A DNA stretch of 33,503 nucleotides from Bacteroidia bacterium (GTDB taxonomy: Bacteria > Bacteroidota > Bacteroidia > SpSt-205), in assembly GCA_025062295.1 (NCBI GenBank), contig JANXAJ010000016.1:1-33503 (forward strand), given 5' to 3'. Of this stretch, positions 25,074 through 33,503 are shown piece by piece. Below the pieces are notes generated by a model, which was given only the letters and a program-made list of their open reading frames with translations, was not told where the DNA came from and made no database searches. The position numbers and the translations under genes are program-made. Each line of letters opens with the position of its first letter. Positions within the stretch are counted from its first letter, which is position 1.

Positions 25074-25913
25074 TCAAAGCTGAAGGTTTATACGCTGACG
25101 TAAGGCTGCGTAGAGTTCATATTTGTCGTATTCTTGTTCACGCTCATAGGCTTGTTCTAAGTGCTGAATGAGCCGCAGAATAAGGTATGGATGAGAAAGC
25201 GAGGCATAATGAGCTAGATTCTCTGAAAGGCCTATATTATGAAGGATCTGCTTGAGCTGCTCAGCAAGAAGGACAAGCCCCCGCTGATATGGATCAATGT
25301 AGAAGTGGAGGTTGCCGTCAAAATAGCGAATGAGATAGCGGGAGCCAATGGCAATAGTGCTGACCTGCAGTCCGAGTTCAGAGGCTAAAAGATAGTACAA
25401 GATAGTAAGAGAGAAGCTATTGCCACGGTGAGTGTCTAAGAGCTCATGAAGAAAGTAGTATCGGGGAGCGGAAGGACGAGTCAGCTCTGGTTGAAACTTC
25501 TCTTGAACAAAGAGCTGACGATTGAGAGTCAGAAGCTTTTCAAAGGGGTCTCCATGTGAAGGGAGCTGAAGCCAAGTTGTATGAATAAGACGGCGATAAG
25601 CACTGATGTATTTATTGAGGTTGAGGGAGGGGTAGCGGAGCTGAGCCACTGCCATCAGGGCAGGAAAAAGAGGCTGTTCGGGACTCAATCTCCATTCGTA
25701 AAGGGACTGTCCTATAATTTCTAATTGAATGAGGTCTAATAGCTCTTCTATGCGCTTCTGAAGGTGAGGGTCTGTGGTTTCGAGCCATTTTTGCTCTAAA
25801 AGAGGAATAGCTTGACGTCCTGCTTTCAGGAGGACCTCTTCTAAGTGGGCTTGAACCTGGGGATCCGGATCATCCAAGAGCTGAAGAAGAGCCTTTAGCT
25901 GCTCCACTGCCAT
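25074..25913 (-). CDS. SirB1-like transglutaminase-core family protein
   Basis: LNRQLFVQEKF...YYFLHELLDTHRGNSFSLTILYYLLASELGLQVSTIAIGSRYLIRY...FYIDPYQRG. Start ATG 25913 supported by CAtcTTTG box (25925-25918). Confidence 0.75.
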   Translation of the reverse strand: MAVEQLKALLQLLDDPDPQVQAHLEEVLLKAGRQAIPLLEQKWLETTDPHLQKRIEELLDLIQLEIIGQSLYEWRLSPEQPLFPALMAVAQLRYPSLNLNKYISAYRRLIHTTWLQLPSHGDPFEKLLTLNRQLFVQEKFQPELTRPSAPRYYFLHELLDTHRGNSFSLTILYYLLASELGLQVSTIAIGSRYLIRYFDGNLHFYIDPYQRGLVLLAEQLKQILHNIGLSENLAHYASLSHPYLILRLIQHLEQAYEREQEYDKYELYAALRQRINLQL

Positions 25914-25917
25914 GAAG

Positions 25918-25925
25918 CAAAGATG
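25918..25925 (-). promoter_or_regulatory. -7-like box CATCTTTG
   Basis: One mismatch to TAnnTTTG; 4 nt before ATG 25913. Confidence 0.45.
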
Positions 25926-25975
25926 CAAACAAAAGGTTGGCATTCCCTGCGAAAAACATCTGTAAAAGATTTTTC

Positions 25976-25983
25976 TAACTTTG
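25976..25983 (+). promoter_or_regulatory. -7 promoter box TAACTTTG
   Basis: Exact TAnnTTTG; 4 nt before ATG 25988. Confidence 0.6.
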
Positions 25984-25987
25984 AGGT

Positions 25988-26386
25988 ATGCGACAGGTGT
26001 GGGGGGTTATGATTCTTGCTATGCTCTGGGCGCAAGAAGAGAGTCGGACTCGTGAGAATGTGCAAGGCCTACGACCCAGCGTGGGCAAAGTTCCTCGCTC
26101 AGCTCCAAAAGAGGAGGTTATCGTCATGGAGACTGTAACTGGCGAAGTGGCAGACAAAGCTGGAAAGCCCGTCTCAAATCTAAGGTTATGGATCGTGGAT
26201 AAAGAGTCAGGTAAAGTCTTAGCCGAAACACGGACTGATGAGAAAGGAGGATTTGCACTGGTGATTCCAGCCTCTGCTCAGAAGCTGATTATTCGTATGA
26301 GCCACGAAGGCAAGTCCTTCACTGAGCAAGAATACACTCTATCTGATCTCTTGCAGTTGGAAAGCCCCCTCATATTTGATCCATAG
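25988..26386 (+). CDS. Small secreted protein with carboxypeptidase-regulatory-like domain
   Basis: Signal peptide MRQVWGVMILAMLWAQ; VTGEVADKAGKPVSNLRLWIVDKESGKVLAETRTDEKGGFALVIP; TAacTTTG box 25976-25983. Confidence 0.65.
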   Translation: MRQVWGVMILAMLWAQEESRTRENVQGLRPSVGKVPRSAPKEEVIVMETVTGEVADKAGKPVSNLRLWIVDKESGKVLAETRTDEKGGFALVIPASAQKLIIRMSHEGKSFTEQEYTLSDLLQLESPLIFDP

Positions 26387-26394
26387 AGGGTTCT

Positions 26395-26402
26395 TACCTT
26401 TA
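26395..26402 (+). promoter_or_regulatory. -7-like box TACCTTTA
   Basis: One mismatch to TAnnTTTG; 5 nt before ATG 26408. Confidence 0.4.
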
Positions 26403-26407
26403 CTTTC

Positions 26408-29400
26408 ATGGCTTTAGGATGGATTGTGCTGTGGCTTTTGCTTCAGGCTCAGCCTGAGGTGTGGCAGGGAAGGGTTCTCTTTGAGCTAAAACCAGGCTTT
26501 AGCATTCAGTCCCTTCCAGAAGAGCTAGAAAGTCTAAGAGTATGGGTAGAAGGACAAGTAAGGCCCCGCTTTCCTTCTCTCCCAAGCAAAAGTCCGATAT
26601 ATCTTTTAGAATACGAACGAAGGCTGTCCCCTCTGTATGTAGCCAAACTCTGGCGGCAGAGCCCAGCCGTCCTGTATGCTGAGCCAGAATATATTCCGAA
26701 GCCTTTAAGTGCTTATCCTGCCCCGAAAGAGGACCCCCAAAGGCTCACCTATGAACCCAATGATTTGCATCCTGATAACCACTGTTTATCTCATCTGCGC
26801 ATCCTCTCTGCATGGGACAGTACAAAAGGAGATACTACAGTTGCCGTGGCCATTGTAGATACGGATGTGCGCTGGGATCATCCAGACCTTGTAGAAAACA
26901 TCGCATATAACTGGAACGACCCAATCAATGGTGTAGATGATGATGGGGATGGATATGTAGATAACTTTCATGGATGGGACATAGTGGGAACTACCTATTC
27001 TGGGTCGGGTCCTTTCAGTGGAGATAATGACCCTCGGCTCCCCGGATGGAGCGCTCATGGGACTTGGGTAGCAGGCTTTGCGGGTGCTACGACTGATAAT
27101 GGCATAGGCATAGCTGCGCCCGCCTTCCGATGTCGCCTCCTCCCGATTAAAGCAGGACCGGATGATAATCCTGACTGGCTTTTTGGAGCATATGATGGGA
27201 TATTGTATGCAGCGCAAAAGGGAGCCAAAGTGATCAACTGCTCGTGGGGGGGTACCTTTTATTCACAGGCAGCCCAAAATTTTATCTCGCAAATCCTCAA
27301 TACTTATGATCCCCTAATCGTAGCCGCAGCAGGGAATGTCCCCCCAGATACCCCTACAAAATTTTATCCCGCTCAGTATGAGGGAGTCTTATCTATCACA
27401 GCCGTCAATCCAAATGATGTATGGGAGGGATGGGTTCAGATTGGCTATGATATAGATTTGTCAGCGACAGGAAGTGGCATTACCCTAAGTGGCTTGAGTG
27501 ATTACGTATACTGGGGGTCTTTCACTTCCTTTTCTTCTCCTCAAGCGGCTGGAGCTGCTGTACTTCTGCGCTCATGGCGTCCCGACTTGAATGCTCGACA
27601 GATTACCGAACTCTTGCGCCTTACGGCTGACTCAGTAGAACCTTTCAATCCTTCTCACCTCCGCTATCGGCTTGGACGCCGTATCAACCTTCAGCGCGCT
27701 GTAGCTACTCGCGATACCCCCGCCTGCAGGGTCAGAAGCTGGCGTGTGTTTGACCAAAATGATGATCTTCTTTTTGCAAACGAAACATTCTTTTTGACTG
27801 CTGTCTATACTAACTACCTCTCTTCCGCAACGAATCTCAGCGTCACCATAGAATCTCTTTCCCCTCACGTGGAAGTGCTTCAAGGTACTTACGTTGTCGG
27901 ATCCCTTCCCGCACTTCAGACTCATACCCAAGCTTCCCCTTTTGCTCTCCGTGTCCTTCCTTCCTGCCCCCCTAATACTCGCCTACCCGTCCTTTTCCGA
28001 TTTGTAGCAGATGGAGGGTATGCTGATTATCAGGTGATAGAGATTCCATGGGTCAATCCTTCCTATGTCCATTTAGATTCTGCTCAGATTCGGACGACCC
28101 TCTGTGGCAATGGACGAATAGGGTATTATGACTCTCCACAGAATACTCAAGGGAGAGGGATTCTCTGGGCTTCTCTCACTCAGTCTCTTCTTGCTAGTGG
28201 AGGACTCGTGATAAGTGATGACACGAGTGCTCATCTGAGCACTCAAGCTCCCTTCGGAGCGATGTACGATCACTTTGTTCCGATGAATGCTGCCACTCAT
28301 ACAGCGGATGGACTCTATGAGCGGGGACTGGTCCGGTTTATGGATAGTCGGGGTTTGGGGCTGAATTCACCTGATGGTATTGCTGGAAAAGGCCTCTCTT
28401 TTGAGGCCCACGGGTATGCCATTCGGCGACATCCTGCCAATACTTTTGTTGCATGCCTCTATCGTATAGAGAATACCTCTTCGCAGACTTACCCAAACCT
28501 CTGTATAGGCTGGTGGCTTGATTTGGATTTGGGGAATAATCCTGTCTTTGACCATGCCTTTGTGCACCCTACCTTGCCCCTCGTCTATGCTCGGAATAAT
28601 AGCCAGACTCGCTTCGTGGGTGCAGTGCTTTTATCTGGACACGCTTCTATTAAGAAAATAGGGAGAATGGATACTTTCTCAGCTACACTTCCTGCTTATT
28701 TAGGAATCATGCGAAGTTCTTCCTCTGTATCTTCACTAAATGGCGATGTCTTCATTTTTATAGGTGCTCAGGATGTTTCCCTCTTGCCAGGGGGCGTAGA
28801 TACTGTGGCATTTGCCCTTGTTGGAGGCTACACTCTCGCAGAGTTAGAACTTCGTGCCCAGGAGGCACTGAACTGGTATGCGTGCTTTACTCAAGGTTCA
28901 GCTCCCCTTGTAGATTTGGGAGAAGATCGCCTTCTATGCTTGGGGGATAGCCTACACTTTACTTCTACATCCACGGGTGAGATTGTGTGGTCCACCGAGG
29001 AGACGACCCCTGCAATCGTCCCAACGACAGATGGCCTCTATTGGCTTCTTCTACGGGATGCGGATGGCTGCTGGGGATATGATGAGGTCTATATTACAGT
29101 TCATCGTTTTGCAGAAGCAGAGGTTAGCTTTGAACCAGGACTCACAGTAAGTGTCGGCGAGACCCTTACAGTTAGAGAGACGAGTGGGCTGCCTTACAGG
29201 TATATTTGGCTTCTCGGAGATAGCGTATTTGAAGGCCCTGAACTGAGGTATGTCTTTGCCGAAACTGGGATTTATACTCTCTGGCTCTACAGAGAATCTC
29301 AAGGATGCCGAGACACTCTACGATGGGAGATCACAGTTCAATCCCCTGCAAGCCTTTCTCAGCCTATAAGCAGTGCAGTAGAGATCCATCCAAATCCAAC

Positions 29401-29602
29401 TGGCGACCGCTTTTCCCTCACTTATAGAGGAAACGAACTGCTTGGCGAACGATTTTCTCTTTACAATGCTTTGGGAGAGCAGGTGTGGGAGGTTTTTCTG
29501 CGAGAATCAGGAGCGATGTATGGTCTGCCCTCAGCCCTACCTCCAGGACCTTATTTCTGGCGAGTGGGCAAGTATAGAGGCATCCTCCTGCATGTACCCT
29601 AA
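26408..29602 (+). CDS. S8 (subtilisin-like) serine peptidase with C-terminal T9SS type A sorting domain
   Basis: Catalytic motifs VAIVDTDV (Asp), [11 protein letters not shown] (His), IVAAAGN (oxyanion Asn), [16 protein letters not shown] (Ser); C-terminal [14 protein letters not shown]...[13 protein letters not shown]...[12 protein letters not shown]. Confidence 0.9.
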   Translation: MALGWIVLWLLLQAQPEVWQGRVLFELKPGFSIQSLPEELESLRVWVEGQVRPRFPSLPSKSPIYLLEYERRLSPLYVAKLWRQSPAVLYAEPEYIPKPLSAYPAPKEDPQRLTYEPNDLHPDNHCLSHLRILSAWDSTKGDTTVAVAIVDTDVRWDHPDLVENIAYNWNDPINGVDDDGDGYVDNFHGWDIVGTTYSGSGPFSGDNDPRLPGWSAHGTWVAGFAGATTDNGIGIAAPAFRCRLLPIKAGPDDNPDWLFGAYDGILYAAQKGAKVINCSWGGTFYSQAAQNFISQILNTYDPLIVAAAGNVPPDTPTKFYPAQYEGVLSITAVNPNDVWEGWVQIGYDIDLSATGSGITLSGLSDYVYWGSFTSFSSPQAAGAAVLLRSWRPDLNARQITELLRLTADSVEPFNPSHLRYRLGRRINLQRAVATRDTPACRVRSWRVFDQNDDLLFANETFFLTAVYTNYLSSATNLSVTIESLSPHVEVLQGTYVVGSLPALQTHTQASPFALRVLPSCPPNTRLPVLFRFVADGGYADYQVIEIPWVNPSYVHLDSAQIRTTLCGNGRIGYYDSPQNTQGRGILWASLTQSLLASGGLVISDDTSAHLSTQAPFGAMYDHFVPMNAATHTADGLYERGLVRFMDSRGLGLNSPDGIAGKGLSFEAHGYAIRRHPANTFVACLYRIENTSSQTYPNLCIGWWLDLDLGNNPVFDHAFVHPTLPLVYARNNSQTRFVGAVLLSGHASIKKIGRMDTFSATLPAYLGIMRSSSSVSSLNGDVFIFIGAQDVSLLPGGVDTVAFALVGGYTLAELELRAQEALNWYACFTQGSAPLVDLGEDRLLCLGDSLHFTSTSTGEIVWSTEETTPAIVPTTDGLYWLLLRDADGCWGYDEVYITVHRFAEAEVSFEPGLTVSVGETLTVRETSGLPYRYIWLLGDSVFEGPELRYVFAETGIYTLWLYRESQGCRDTLRWEITVQSPASLSQPISSAVEIHPNPTGDRFSLTYRGNELLGERFSLYNALGEQVWEVFLRESGAMYGLPSALPPGPYFWRVGKYRGILLHVP

Positions 29603-29610
29603 AGAAGCTG

Positions 29611-29618
29611 TACTTTTG
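29611..29618 (+). promoter_or_regulatory. -7 promoter box TACTTTTG for rpmB
   Basis: Exact TAnnTTTG; 4 nt before ATG 29623, in a 20-nt gap after the subtilisin stop. Confidence 0.55.
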
Positions 29619-29622
29619 CTGT

Positions 29623-29820
29623 ATGTCCCGAGTCTGTCAGGTGACAGGACGCCGCCCCCAGCGTGGATACAACGTGTCTCATTCAAATCGGCACACGAAG
29701 CGTTGGTTTGCTCTCAATCTTCAACGGAAGCAGCTATCCCTCAATAGGTCTAAGCAGAAGCTCCGCCTTACCACTCGGGCTCTGAAAACGCTTTACCGAA
29801 AAGGTTATTTACCCTCTTGA
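29623..29820 (+). CDS. rpmB: 50S ribosomal protein L28
   Basis: [34 protein letters not shown] is the L28 signature; TActTTTG box 29611-29618 4 nt before ATG. Confidence 0.92.
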   Translation: MSRVCQVTGRRPQRGYNVSHSNRHTKRWFALNLQRKQLSLNRSKQKLRLTTRALKTLYRKGYLPS

Positions 29821-31361
29821 ATAGACTGCAGAGATAGGCCAATGTACTTCAAAAGAGAAGCAGCCGTTAGAGAGGCAGGGTGGGATCGGCGAAGAGCAAA
29901 GCGTGCAGCTAATCCATGCACTTCTACTCCCAAGAGCGTAGCGGCGAGAGGAGCAACTCCTTGCGCTAAAAATCCTGTAATCAACCCTGTCAATACATCT
30001 CCTGTACCTGCCGTAGCTAAGGCAGGTTCCATAAGGGAGAAAAAGTATGACTCCCCCTTGGGTGTAGCCACAATAGGATTAGCGCCTTTGAGAAGGACAA
30101 TTGCATCTGTTTTCTGAGCTAAATGAAGGGCAGATTCTAATCGGCGAGCTTGAATCTGTTCGGCTGTAGTTTTGAGGAGACGAGCCGCTTCACCGGGGTG
30201 AGGGGTCAAGATGGCTTGATTAGGAAGGAGAGAAAGGAGGGTTTGATCTTCTGCAAGGATGTTGAGGGCATCAGCATCAAAGACGCAGGGCACACGGAGG
30301 TGGGGGAGAAGCTCTCTAAGGAAGGCTTGGGTTTCGGGGGTATGTCCTAACCCAGGACCAATCCCAACTGCAGACTTGCCTGAGAGGTAGGGGCGAGCCC
30401 ATAGAGCTGCTGCTTCTGTAAGATAGGGCAGATGTTCATCCCCGTAGGGGAGGCTCATTGCGCTCAGAGTCCTTCGCTGGAAGCTGGCAGCGACAGAGCC
30501 AGGGATGAGAGCAGTAGCGAGCCCTGCACCTGATCGTAAAGCTGCCAAAGTCGCTAAGGCGGCTGCTCCCCCCTTGCCGCGAGAGCCCCCAATCAAAAGA
30601 GCATGCCCAAACTTTCCTTTATGAGCGTCGGGTGGACGCAGAGGAAGAAAGCGGCACAGGCTCCGCCGCTCAACCCAAAACGTCCGAGCTCCAATCCGCT
30701 CTATCACCTCTGGATAGATACCAATATCTATTACATGAACTCGCCCACAATAGAGAGCAGCTGGCGTGACCAAGTGGCAGATCTTAGCAGTCTGGAAGGT
30801 AATTGTGTGCTCACACTGAAGAGGGACATTAATAAGAGCGCCTGTATCCCCACTCAAGCCAGAGGGTAAATCTATAGCAATAACACGCAGATTCAATCCT
30901 CGCAGGAATTCTATCAGTGAAGCCTGCATCGGCTTGAGCGTCTGCTCCAATCCCACCCCTATAAGAGCATCTATTAGGATGGGCTTGGGCTCTGCCTCGG
31001 AAAAGGCCTGAAGCTTCCGAAGAGTGTCTGGAGCCAAAAGATGACAGGTCAAGCCAAACCGAGTAAGAATATCGTATTGAATGCGAGCGAGAGCAGAGAG
31101 CTCAGCAGGAGGCTTTGTCAAGAGAATAAAAAGCTCTTTTCTTTTTTGATAGAGATACCGAGCAATTACAAGTCCATCACCCCCATTGTTTCCGCTTCCG
31201 GCAACAATAACGAAGCGTCGGCTCTCTGGGTAAAGTTTCTGAATCAAATGGGCTGCTCGCCGACCCGCTGTCTCCATCAGAAGCACACCCAAATACCCAT
31301 ACTCAACCTGCATGATCTCATCGGCTCGTCGGGATTGAGCTGAGTTGAAAACAGGCTTCAT
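29805..31361 (-). CDS. nnr: Bifunctional NAD(P)H-hydrate epimerase / ADP-dependent NAD(P)H-hydrate dehydratase
   Basis: [21 protein letters not shown] (epimerase), [80 protein letters not shown] (dehydratase). Confidence 0.93.
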   Translation of the reverse strand: MKPVFNSAQSRRADEIMQVEYGYLGVLLMETAGRRAAHLIQKLYPESRRFVIVAGSGNNGGDGLVIARYLYQKRKELFILLTKPPAELSALARIQYDILTRFGLTCHLLAPDTLRKLQAFSEAEPKPILIDALIGVGLEQTLKPMQASLIEFLRGLNLRVIAIDLPSGLSGDTGALINVPLQCEHTITFQTAKICHLVTPAALYCGRVHVIDIGIYPEVIERIGARTFWVERRSLCRFLPLRPPDAHKGKFGHALLIGGSRGKGGAAALATLAALRSGAGLATALIPGSVAASFQRRTLSAMSLPYGDEHLPYLTEAAALWARPYLSGKSAVGIGPGLGHTPETQAFLRELLPHLRVPCVFDADALNILAEDQTLLSLLPNQAILTPHPGEAARLLKTTAEQIQARRLESALHLAQKTDAIVLLKGANPIVATPKGESYFFSLMEPALATAGTGDVLTGLITGFLAQGVAPLAATLLGVEVHGLAARFALRRSHPASLTAASLLKYIGLSLQSIQEGK

Positions 31362-33304
31362 TTTTGCTGAGGGGGTATGGCAGGCTTAGCGAAATAGGCA
31401 ACCGCTCCTTCACCTTGCACAAGCAATTTATACTTGAGAGAAGGTGAAGGGATGAACTCCCCAATTCCATACGACTTCCAGCGATTATCCACTAAATGAA
31501 TAATCTCATCTGACATGACGATGACATTTGGCCAGCTGCGAGTAAAGCCGTCAAGTGCGGCTGTTTTAGTACTAGCATCTAAAACGAGGTGAGGACGGCC
31601 ATTCGCATCTTCAACAAGGCTGACATCTCGCCGCATGTCCGTGTTATTAGCAAAGCGCCAGAAGACATCACTGAGAGCTTGAATCGGCATCTCTCCATCT
31701 ATCACGAGGATGACCTTTATACCTGCAAAAGCAGGATGATGAGCTAGCGCTGTACCGAGTCTGAGTCCATGGCGAGGCTGACTCTTCACAAAGCGCCCGA
31801 TCCAGATGGGAATACCCGCTTCAATAAGGCGGAGATTCGCTTCCCTAAGCTCTGGAAAGTCTTGACGAAGAGCCTCAACTGTCAGGGCCTCTCGGTCAGG
31901 GAAAGGGTAAAGCAGAGGCGGCAGCAGTCGCTCTTCCGGCAGCTTGCGCGTGCCGTCTATTCCAAGCTTGCCACCAAAGCCCATTTGACTACAAGAATGA
32001 TCTAAAACATCTATCGGACCTTGAGAAAAGACCAGGTCAGTCCGCAAGTCTGCATTCTCTACCAAAGCCCGAGCTACTTGCCAATAGTCTCTTAGATTCA
32101 CCTCTTTATCCACGATAAGAGCAATTTTTGTAAACATAAGCTGACCCGCTCCCCACAGTGTGTGGATGGCTTTCATGCCCTGCCCAGGATATTCTTTCTG
32201 AATAGAAGCAATGGCTAAATTATGAAAAACACCTTCTACTGGAAGCTCCATATCCACAAGTTCTGGGAGAAAAGTCAGACGAAGAGGAGTCAGAAATATG
32301 CGTTCGGTAGCTTTGCCGAGCCAAGCGTCCTCTTGGGGAGGGATACCTACAATGGTGGCAGGATACACAGCCTCTCGCCGATGAGTAATCGCTGTTACAT
32401 GAAAAGCTGGATAATAATCCGGAAGGGAATAGTATCCCGTATGATCACCGAAAGGTCCCTCTAACACGAGGGGCTCTTTGGGGTCAACAAATCCCTCTAT
32501 CACAATGTCTGCGTCGGCTGGTACCTCTATAGGCTGAGTGAGGCACGAAACAAGTTCAACAGGTTTGCTCCGCAGAAACCCAGCTAAGATATACTCATCT
32601 ATATTTTCAGGAAGGGGGGCTGTGGCGACGTAAGCATAGACCGGATCTCCACCAAGGGCAATTGCCACTGGCATTCGCTCTCCTCTTTCCTTCCAAGCCT
32701 CATAATGGCGACGCGAAACTTTATGAAGCTGCCAATGAATAGCAGTCGTATAGTCGTCAAAGACTTGAACGCGATACATACCCACGTTTCTACTGCGGGT
32801 CTCGGGGTGGTAAGTATGGATGATAGGCAGAGTGATAAAAGGTCCTCCATCTTGAGGCCAGCACTTGAGAATCGGAAGCATGGAAAGGCGAGCTTCCTTA
32901 CCTGTATAAATGACCTCTTGACAAGGGGCTCGTCGCCCACGCCAGCGCCGAGGTAGATAGCGAGCCACTTCGCTCAGAGTAGGGATGAGAGCGAGCTTCT
33001 CCCAGAGCGAAGTTTTGGCTCCTGTGAGCTGCCGAAAAAGAGAAAGGAGGCGATTCGTAATCTCCTCTATCTGCTTCACACCTAAGGCCAAAGCCATCCG
33101 CCGCTCTGAACCATAGGCATTAATCAGTAAGGGGAAGGATGTGCCTGTATTTTCAAAAAGAAGAGCAGGCCCCCCTGCTTTTGTGATTCTATCGGTGATC
33201 TCTGTGATTTCTAATACGGGAGAGACAGGAACAGTGATTCGTTTCAATTCGCCATGAGCTTCCAGCAGCTGGATAAATGCCCGAAGTCCGCTCCCTTTTT
33301 TCAT
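31358..33304 (-). CDS. UbiD family decarboxylase (menaquinone-biosynthesis-type)
   Basis: LRAFIQLLEAHGELKRITVPVSPVLEITEITDRI, EGPFGDHTGYYSLPDYYPAFHVTAITHR, VGIPPQEDAWLGKATERIFLTPL, SYGIGEFIPSPSLKYK. ATG 33304 preferred; upstream extension enters low-complexity contig-end sequence. Confidence 0.88.
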   Translation of the reverse strand: MKKGSGLRAFIQLLEAHGELKRITVPVSPVLEITEITDRITKAGGPALLFENTGTSFPLLINAYGSERRMALALGVKQIEEITNRLLSLFRQLTGAKTSLWEKLALIPTLSEVARYLPRRWRGRRAPCQEVIYTGKEARLSMLPILKCWPQDGGPFITLPIIHTYHPETRSRNVGMYRVQVFDDYTTAIHWQLHKVSRRHYEAWKERGERMPVAIALGGDPVYAYVATAPLPENIDEYILAGFLRSKPVELVSCLTQPIEVPADADIVIEGFVDPKEPLVLEGPFGDHTGYYSLPDYYPAFHVTAITHRREAVYPATIVGIPPQEDAWLGKATERIFLTPLRLTFLPELVDMELPVEGVFHNLAIASIQKEYPGQGMKAIHTLWGAGQLMFTKIALIVDKEVNLRDYWQVARALVENADLRTDLVFSQGPIDVLDHSCSQMGFGGKLGIDGTRKLPEERLLPPLLYPFPDREALTVEALRQDFPELREANLRLIEAGIPIWIGRFVKSQPRHGLRLGTALAHHPAFAGIKVILVIDGEMPIQALSDVFWRFANNTDMRRDVSLVEDANGRPHLVLDASTKTAALDGFTRSWPNVIVMSDEIIHLVDNRWKSYGIGEFIPSPSLKYKLLVQGEGAVAYFAKPAIPPQQK

Positions 33305-33379
33305 ACATGGTCTAAACAAAAGGTTTCTTAGGAGAAGCTCTTCCTTGAGCAGCTTCTGTCTTGGAAGAAGCGTTTTAGG

Positions 33380-33503
33380 GGGTTTGGGGGCCGCCCGGTT
33401 GGGGGGGGGGCAAACCAAAAGAAACCCAAAAAAAAAAAAAAAAAAAAAAAAAAACCAAGGAAAAACAAATAAAGGGAAGTGGTTTTAATTTTTTTTTTTG
33501 TTT
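33380..33503. other. Low-complexity contig end (G10 run, long poly-A, T10 run), probable assembly/sequencing artefact
   Basis: Homopolymer-rich sequence with no counterpart elsewhere in the window, exactly at the contig end. Confidence 0.75.

Noticed and set aside
26786-27217. 143-aa antisense ORF within the subtilisin gene
   Set aside because: Opposite to the conserved catalytic domain; no motif or promoter support.
33430-33453. Poly-A run as a biological tail or regulatory tract
   Set aside because: Located at the contig end beside other homopolymers; artefact more likely.
1-33503. Search for CRISPR arrays, transposases, integrases, toxin-antitoxin pairs and defence genes
   Set aside because: No regularly spaced repeats and no recognisable protein of these classes among the ORFs; gene content is chromosomal housekeeping and envelope.

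Overview
The window looks like an ordinary, gene-dense chromosomal contig end from a Bacteroidota-type bacterium. The evidence is GldD/GldE, an LptD of the Bacteroidota type, DUF4476, type-IX-secretion-like C-termini and TAnnTTTG promoter boxes. I support 28 protein-coding genes, mostly envelope and glycan functions plus housekeeping genes: GT51, AsmA-like, Wzm/Wzt ABC exporter, FkbM methyltransferase, LptD, amidase, three glycosyltransferases, Pcm, TatD, NuoC, Rpe, L28, NAD(P)HX repair and UbiD. No rRNA, tRNA, CRISPR array, transposon or prophage was recognised. I did not find a clear new defence or mobile system. The most interesting signal is regulatory: exact or near copies of the Bacteroidota -7 promoter box (TAnnTTTG) lie only 3-7 nt before the start codon of most transcription-unit first genes. 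This implies leaderless or nearly leaderless mRNAs. Two divergent gene pairs have promoters squeezed into, or embedded in, each other. Other points worth a look are a 119-nt gldE/gldD dual-coding overlap, a tandem GT2 pair in which one copy lost the second Asp of the DxD motif, a tandem DUF4476 protein, an orphan glycosidase-like protein next to gldE, and an isolated nuoC behind lptD. All calls come from reading the sequence and supplied ORFs; no searches were run.
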